Assembly: GCA_035048495.1 (NCBI GenBank)
Contig: CM068552.1
Span: forward strand, 17,666,654-17,730,653
From: Euptelea pleiosperma
Lineage: Eukaryota; Streptophyta; Magnoliopsida; Ranunculales; Eupteleaceae
Reading direction: 5' to 3'
DNA length: 64,000 bases
A program made the position numbers and the translations under genes. Positions 57,889 to 64,000 of the stretch are shown in pieces. The notes under the pieces are model-generated. The model made no database searches and was not told the origin of the DNA. It saw only the letters and a program-made list of their open reading frames with translations. The first letter of the stretch is position 1; each line of letters begins with the position of its first letter.

Positions 57889-59500
57889 TGATACATACTA
57901 ATAATGCCCATTTTATGCTTATTATCCGTTTTAACCTTAGAGCATTATGGGGTTTATGAGCTTATGACTTCACGTTTCCATGTAAAATGCATCTTACGTG
58001 TCTCATACATAACTTATCTAATTTAGATCTCATTACGTGCATATTTGATAACTATAGAACAATCATCGCGTAAAAGACCTTTGTGCAAGCCATTAGTCTT
58101 TAACGAGGCTTATTATAAATTTTCAAGCTATGAAGCCAAGCAAGCCATGAAGTCACTTGTTCAAACCATGAGAGCCATTGAAGCCATCACACCTTTATGG
58201 AGGCATCCTAAGCTATCAAGTCATTGGAGCTTTTAGAAGATTCTCAAGCCATCAAAGCCGCATAGAGTCTTTACATGTGTGAAAGGGACAAGGAAAAAAA
58301 AAGAGAATGCCCAATGTAGCAAAAAGTAGGCTTAGTCTTGCTTAAATCCCATGCATGTCGCCTCTTTTTAACTTATTTTCTACATACCTTCTTACACTTC
58401 TTACACATCTCCTTCCCCCCATGTGCAACAGTACTCCACTTTGAGTTTAACCTTGGGCACTCTTTTGGTTATATTTGAATATCTTGCACCATTCTGGTAA
58501 CAAGAACATGAGCCCCTTTGGCCACTTTCCACCAAGGTTCTAAACTTCGACTTCGCCTTAGACTTCGTTCAGTTAAAATTTGAAATTAATTCGAGAAAGT
58601 TCAATTCGATTTAGAGAATTTCTGTAAAAATTCACTAACTTAAAGAAGTTTAAATATTTTTTGCCAAAATGAGTGAAACTATATTAATCTTGCATAGGTT
58701 GCTCTAAATGGTTGTTTTTATGAAATAATAAGTTAAAGTGTTTTATCATGCTTGTTTTATCATATCCTTAAAAATCAATGTGTTTTACCAACGTTTTGCT
58801 AAAAATTCTCCAAACTTCTTTAAGTTAACTGTTTACTTCGAATTAAATGAATTAATTCGAAGAATTTATGTAATTTTTGTACTAAAAAGGCTAAACTTCG
58901 ATAAATTAGCTGAATTTTTACTGTTTACTTCAAATTAATTCAGTGATGTTTTGTAAATTTTTTAATACATGTACACTTTAATTCAGTCAGTCAAAATTCG
59001 GAATTAATTCGACTAATTTCGCCGAATTTTGTCGAATTTTAAAACCATACTTTCCACCTCATCTCCACCTATCACTCATCCACATCACATTCCACCTCAC
59101 CACCTTTCCATCTTCTATATAAGCTCACTTTGAACTTATGAGAAGGTCTTCTTTTCTCTAGTGAGTCTTCTTTAGAGAGCCCAATAATTCTAAGTAAATC
59201 ACTTCTATCTTCTTTCTTATTTTCTCTTTGTACTTAATTTTCATTGCCATCCACACCATGGTTGGCTAGACCCTTAGCTAGTGCTAGAGAGAAGGCATTT
59301 TCCCTCTCCCTTTTGTTACTTATTGAGTATAGACCCATTTTGTGAGAGCTTTATATTGTAGAGATTTTCCCGTACTTTAGTATTTTTTGTACTCCCTTCA
59401 TGTGATATCGCATGTATACTCTATAGTTGGACATCAAAACATTAATAAAGATTTGAGGTATTTCTTTTACTTGTTCTTGTGAGTATTTTTCTGTTTTCTT
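57889..59500 (+). repeat. Possible solo LTR, interrupted by a hAT-like element
   Basis: It begins TGATACATAC after ATCTA. It has a TATA box (CTATATAAGC near 59114) and a polyadenylation signal (AATAAA near 59444) in LTR order, without any coding region, and ATCTA recurs near 59503. Removing 58533-59049 leaves about 1.1 kb. The right end lacks a clear CA, so this is tentative. Confidence 0.35.
58533..59049. mobile_element. hAT-like non-autonomous element, AATTCG motif array
   Basis: The TSD is perfect, CTTTCCAC (58525-58532 and 59050-59057). Ends CAAGGTTCTAAACTTCG and (reversed) TATGGTTTTAAAATTCG. AATTCG/CGAATT fills the subterminal zones. Length is 517 bp. An inverted, TSD-less relative is at 21832-22336. 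Confidence 0.87.
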
Positions 59501-59507
59501 TCGATCT

Positions 59508-62246
59508 ATTATGTTTTACATCATAGATACTTAGGAATTCACATATTTGCACTTACACACTAGAATGTTCTAGTTTTGATTTTATGGTCTAGAAATGCCT
59601 TAGTGGGAATATCACTTTTTACTTCATCTTTGTGCTTCATTTCTTTATCTTTGGTGGGAGAGTAGCTCTTTAGTTGTCTCTTCCTTCTTGGGTTACACTC
59701 ATTAAGGAGCGAAGGGAAGGGTCTAGGCCAAATCTCAATGCCATAACACTCTTCTTCTCTTGTATTTTTCCTCATCAAAAATTTGCCTACCATTGGTGAT
59801 ACATTCAGCCATATTGCACACTTTTTACTCTCATTCCATAGCATCCATTCACTACACATCACACACAACCACACACTTTTCTTCTTTAATTTCTTCTCTT
59901 TTCCTTTTATAGTAACACTTGCACTAGTTGTTCACTCCCAATCATTGTGGTTTGACCATGGAAATCTCATGATTTCAAAGCTAACTACAACTTGACATCC
60001 TTAGCTACACTCACTTTTACTTTGTTACACATACACTTTGTTATCTAGGAAAACATTGTTGCATCCATATCATATCATCTTTAAAAGATAAATTATTGTA
60101 TTTTCTTGTCAAGAGTGCACACAATCAAAGTTGTAACACAGACTTCGGTATCAAGAAGTCCCTCAAATTATCATGTGGCATAGTATTTTGGGTCTACTAA
60201 CCCTGAATGATTGTCCCACACCTTGATTGACCTACACACCAAAAATCAATGCGATTAGTGATTTGTAAAAGTTGGATTTGATCACTTTTTCGACGTGAGC
60301 TTAGAACCAATCCATATGCTTAGTTATGAAGCCCAAATGAAAAAGTGCTCGAATCCAATGGCTAGAAATCACTAATTAGGCTATTTTTGGTGTGTAGGTC
60401 TCCAAGGTGTGGACCAAATATTCAAGACCATGGCTTGTTGTTCTAGTCCATAGTACAAATACATTGGATTGTATGTCCTCGAGATATGTGCCAATACAAA
60501 TTTTGTTCCATTTGACATATATCTCGAGGATATGCAATCTGATAGAGTTGACCAAAGGACAAGAATCGTAGGTTAAATGTTTTAAACCCATCTGGGTAGT
60601 AAACGTCCAAGTCAACGTCAACCTAGAACTTTGACATTTAATTAAATTTTAAAATGAAAGTAAAAATGTGGATGGGTCATAACTAGTTGAACCAATAAAC
60701 CAATAAAGTGGTCGGTTCACCAATTCTGTTTCCAGGTCTTTGTTTTAGGACTCGTTTGCAACACAATGGGAGTAAAGAGTAACTTCTTAAATAAGTTGTT
60801 GATTTTAAAAGTTGGCGGCAACTTTCCGACAAACAGCACCAGAAAAATGTGGGTCACATCGTGGCCAATAAGAGTAAATTTGACTGAACACCTCAAATGT
60901 TCGACTTGAAAAGTCAACTGCCAGTTTCTATAGTACGAACATATATAGGTTGTTGAAGTCAGTGGTGAGAGCTTAGTGAGCTGAGAGAGAAAGAGTAGAG
61001 CATCCACTGGGTTCATCCCCTTCTATAGTGGGGGAGGGCCCCTATTTATAAGGGCATAGGGTGGGTGAGACATGTTGTCTCTACCTGCCCAATAATGGTC
61101 AAGATATGGTCGTACATTGGGCAACATGGTGCATATTTGTGTGTAGGGAAGCTACAATTAAACCCATTCTCTCATGATTCTGATTAGGTAGATTTGTAAG
61201 TAGGAATTGTCTCATCAGAGTAGATAAGAGATGTCCCATCCACACAGAATTGGGTTGTGGTTACCTATGGAACCATGCCGACTAACCAAGTAACACGGCT
61301 CCTTCACTCGAGTCAGACTACTTCGACAAGTCAACTCTCCCCTCCACCAAACCAATCTTTGTATTTGGTCAAACAAGTAGGCGAATAGGTATACGGTTAC
61401 AAGGTTGATAACTAGATAGTCTGAGTACGTTAACTTAACTCTAAGTTGTTTATGGACAAAAGTGCCCATACTGCACGAATCTCGGAGGGGACACGTGGGT
61501 AGTGAGGATGCAAGCCATTTTCTGCACACATAATAATCTATTTGTGGGTGTAAGTCCCTAAAGGCATGAGCTCTATATTACCAGGTGATCAATTTGTGGG
61601 TCTAAGTCCCTAAATGAACAAAAGTAAGGAAGGTTTGATGCCCTAGGGTGAAAAGACCTAAACTCTCGTGATCCATGTGATGGAAGCAATGATGGGCGAC
61701 GGCCCATGGGTGAAGAGTCCCTAAAAAATATAGAGGACGATGCATTCTATGGTCGTGTTGATGTAATGGCTTAACGGGTGTTTCCCAGGTTTTGAATCAA
61801 TAGTAATGTATATTATTAATGTATCCCCAATATTTTAAAAGTACATACATGATTGCACCGTTGCACCCCTTAATTATAGGAAGTGATTTCTTGGATGCAT
61901 GGAATACATTAGGAACAAGTTTGATTTGATTTTAGGATTTACTTTATGGCATGGATGTTGACTTAGGTTTTTAATTAAATTATCTTGGATTCAGATCCAT
62001 GGTTGTGGGGATATTTTTTTTTGTTTAATGAATATGAATGTTTCTGGATTTTTTTGTACAGTCGATGTAAGATGGACATATCTCTTTCTATACAAATCCA
62101 AATTTAGTGAAATCAGTGGAATTTTGTTCATAACACACGAGGGTATTTACTATAATTTTTTGGAATTAACTAAATCCTTAACTATATTGTTGGATCAATA
62201 CACATGGTATTATTGTTGTAGTCTCTGTACATAAAAATAGTATTCT
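59508..62246. other. No gene recognised; scattered repeats
   Basis: Short ORFs only. It contains further copies of the upstream hairpin family (about 60195-60300, and inverted 60340-60425), a small stem-loop at 60474-60541 and a partial GGCAA-type element at 60744-60822. Nothing coding is supported. Confidence 0.4.
60474..60541. repeat. Short perfect-type stem-loop with CCTCGAGATAT arms
   Basis: Arms of about 27 nt (GATTGTATGTCCTCGAGATA and the complement of TATCTCGAGGATATGCAATC) with a loop of about 14 nt. The same arm sequence occurs once more in ADH intron 2 near 54770. Confidence 0.6.
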
Positions 62247-63270
62247 TGTTGTAAACGTAACGGTTGTAACCGATGGCTGACCGCCACTTATGTGGCGTCG
62301 GTTACACTATCAACATTTACTTTGTAACGGTTCGGCATTTACTTTGTAACGTCCCGATTAAGGACTATATATACGTGTGTTGATAAATGAAAATATCATC
62401 AGATTCACAACACGTTATCAGCATGAATTTGCTCTATTTTCTATTGGCTTCCATTAACTGTTAGGAATCGACAATAGGCGTGGACAGAGGTGAGCGTGGA
62501 TCAACATTTTTTTGAAAAGATTCAGATTACGCATCTCTGAAAGTTCCAGGGAAGCGAAAGGAAAGCTTGAATAGGTATTTATCTGATTATTTTCTCACAA
62601 AAAAAAAATATTTAAATCCATATTTTTTTTACCACACCCATCTTCACTGTCACTATGTGGTTTTGGACGCTTCATTAACAACAGAGACCGACCATTTGAT
62701 ATAATATTCTGACGATATTGTATATTATTTTCTTAGGAGAGGTCTCAGGTGGTTGAATTAGTGTAAGGAGCCTGTTGTCTCACAAATGCCCAGACCTACT
62801 CCGTATTTTCTATCTATCAGGATAAGTTCTGTAATGGAAAATGTACAGCAAGGTCCTGACAACTATGGTTTGAGGAGGCATCTCAAGGATGCTATATGGG
62901 TCTGTTATTCGAGGATTTAGGCTGAGCAGTGTTTGTTTTTATGATTGATGTGAGATCGTCTTCATCAGGATGAGATTTACAAATTGGTAACATTAATTTA
63001 AAATTAATTTATTTGTAGCTTGACAACTATTGTTTTGAGAATAAATGCTTTCAAGAGAAGTACTATTGTGGGCTGTTACACAAGGGGCAAGGGCCAAGGG
63101 AGAGTGTTGTAAACATAACGGTTGTAACTGATGGCTGACCGTTGCTTATGTGGCGTCGGTTACATTATCGACATTTACTTTGTAACGGTTCGGCATTTAC
63201 TTTGTAATGTCCCGATTAAGGGCTATATATACGTATGTTGATCAATGAAAATATCATCAGATTCACAACA
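62247..63270 (+). mobile_element. Compact non-autonomous LTR retrotransposon, 1024 bp
   Basis: Two LTRs of exactly 166 bp (62247-62412 and 63105-63270), both TGTTGTAAAC to TTCACAACA. The TSD ATTCT is perfect (62242-62246 and 63271-63275). After the left LTR comes CGTTATCAGCATGAA, a primer-site variant common in plant copia elements, and before the right LTR a purine tract GGGCCAAGGGAGAG. The 692-bp interior has no long ORF. The LTRs carry a TATA box (CTATATATACG) and differ at about 11 sites, nearly all transitions. Confidence 0.88.
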
Positions 63271-63275
63271 ATTCT

Positions 63276-64000
63276 CTGTATTTAGGACCATTTTTAGACC
63301 TCAACATGTCAGAACCAGTAATTTTGTAAAACATAAACATTTTATAATTTTTTGTTAAGCTTTCCAGAATAGTATTTTCATGTCAAAACTAGTTTGGGGT
63401 GATTTTATACATATTTTCTCCGTAGGCTGTTTTGACTTTGTCTACAATTTGTCAAAAACTCTATTTATTACTCAACGTTTCATACAATATGATTGTTAAT
63501 TAAACTATTTAAAAAAAATAGGTTGTGTTAGATGTTTTTGTAAGATTCTCAATGCTTTTGGCTGCGGAGTGTTTCGATTTAAAATGAATAGTCTATAATT
63601 ATTTTAGTACAGAAAAACATAGATTCTCTTGTCTATTTTCACAATAGCTTTTTTTATTTGAACCTAATGTGTTAAGAACAGGGACAGAGTTCTATAATCT
63701 ATTTGTATTTTTACCTTAAAGTGCATTGAGTCTAGTTTCCATGAGATTTTGAATCACCTCATTTAGATTTAAAATGAGCAAGTTATGATTTATACAACAA
63801 ACATAGGTCAAGTGTGAAAAAATTAGGGTTTTTTACTTGTTTTAGGGTTTTTCCACGAAGTACAAACCTTTTGAGCCGAGAATTGACTTTAATTGACCAA
63901 GATGATCGACATAAATATAATTAATCAATTTGATTAATAATTTGACTTTTACGATCATTTTGACACCCTTACCTTGAGTTGTGGGTCAATCCATGGGTAA
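63276..64000. other. AT-rich end of window, nothing recognised
   Basis: No ORF above 60 codons, no repeat ends and no RNA gene were found. Confidence 0.5.

Noticed and set aside
59560..59874. 104-codon minus ORF overlapped by a plus ORF
   Set aside because: It lies next to a possible solo LTR, with no domain, no conserved codon pattern and no splice context.

Overview
This is nuclear DNA of a flowering plant with a repeat-rich genome. The evidence is Ty1-copia retrotransposons primed by initiator-tRNA-Met sites, plant L1-type LINEs, hAT-like elements with 8-bp target-site duplications (TSDs), a plant-type tRNA-Ser, and one intron-containing gene with GT-AG introns. The species cannot be read from the sequence. 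Introns of 6-18 kb suggest a genome tolerant of intron growth, perhaps a woody or early-diverging angiosperm (a guess).

The only recognisable protein gene is on the minus strand and fills about two thirds of the window (14074-55406, 41.3 kb from start to stop codon). It encodes a 439-residue zinc-dependent, medium-chain alcohol dehydrogenase of the GroES-like plant group that includes Arabidopsis At5g63620. I could place all eight coding exons: every junction is GT-AG, the phases match, and the joined frame is open. Exons 1-4 lie within 1.2 kb at the 5' end. Exons 5-8 are separated by introns of 6.1, 3.6, 17.6 and 12.1 kb, and most of that bulk is mobile DNA. The only other functional-looking gene is tRNA-Ser(UGA) at 8157-8238.

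Region by region: 1-8156 holds no recognisable gene, only GA-rich DNA, a palindromic tandem array and one hAT-like element. 8157-14073 holds the tRNA, a second hAT-like element, hairpin repeats and a possible CACTA relic. Intron 7 (14266-26351) carries an old TIR element split by a 5.54-kb copia element, plus LINE debris. Intron 6 (26523-44159) carries a truncated copia relic with a LINE, a 313-bp TRIM and a hAT-like element inside it, a nested hAT stack, and a second 5.54-kb copia element in the opposite orientation. Introns 5 and 4 carry LINE pieces, a tandem duplication and two more hAT-like elements. Upstream of the gene (55410-61000) is a cluster of hairpin repeats, and 62247-63270 is a compact non-autonomous LTR element.

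The most interesting theme is a set of small hAT-like elements. They share 8-bp TSDs and short ends such as CA(A/T)GG or TA(A/G)GG, but each is filled with copies of its own short motif (TCGGG, TTATAACGG, CGAAACAT, GGTTTCGGT, GATCGG, AATTCG, CGAAATATTTCG, GGCGCGCC). One encloses what looks like the C-terminal tail of a hAT transposase, and that tail is itself split by another member.
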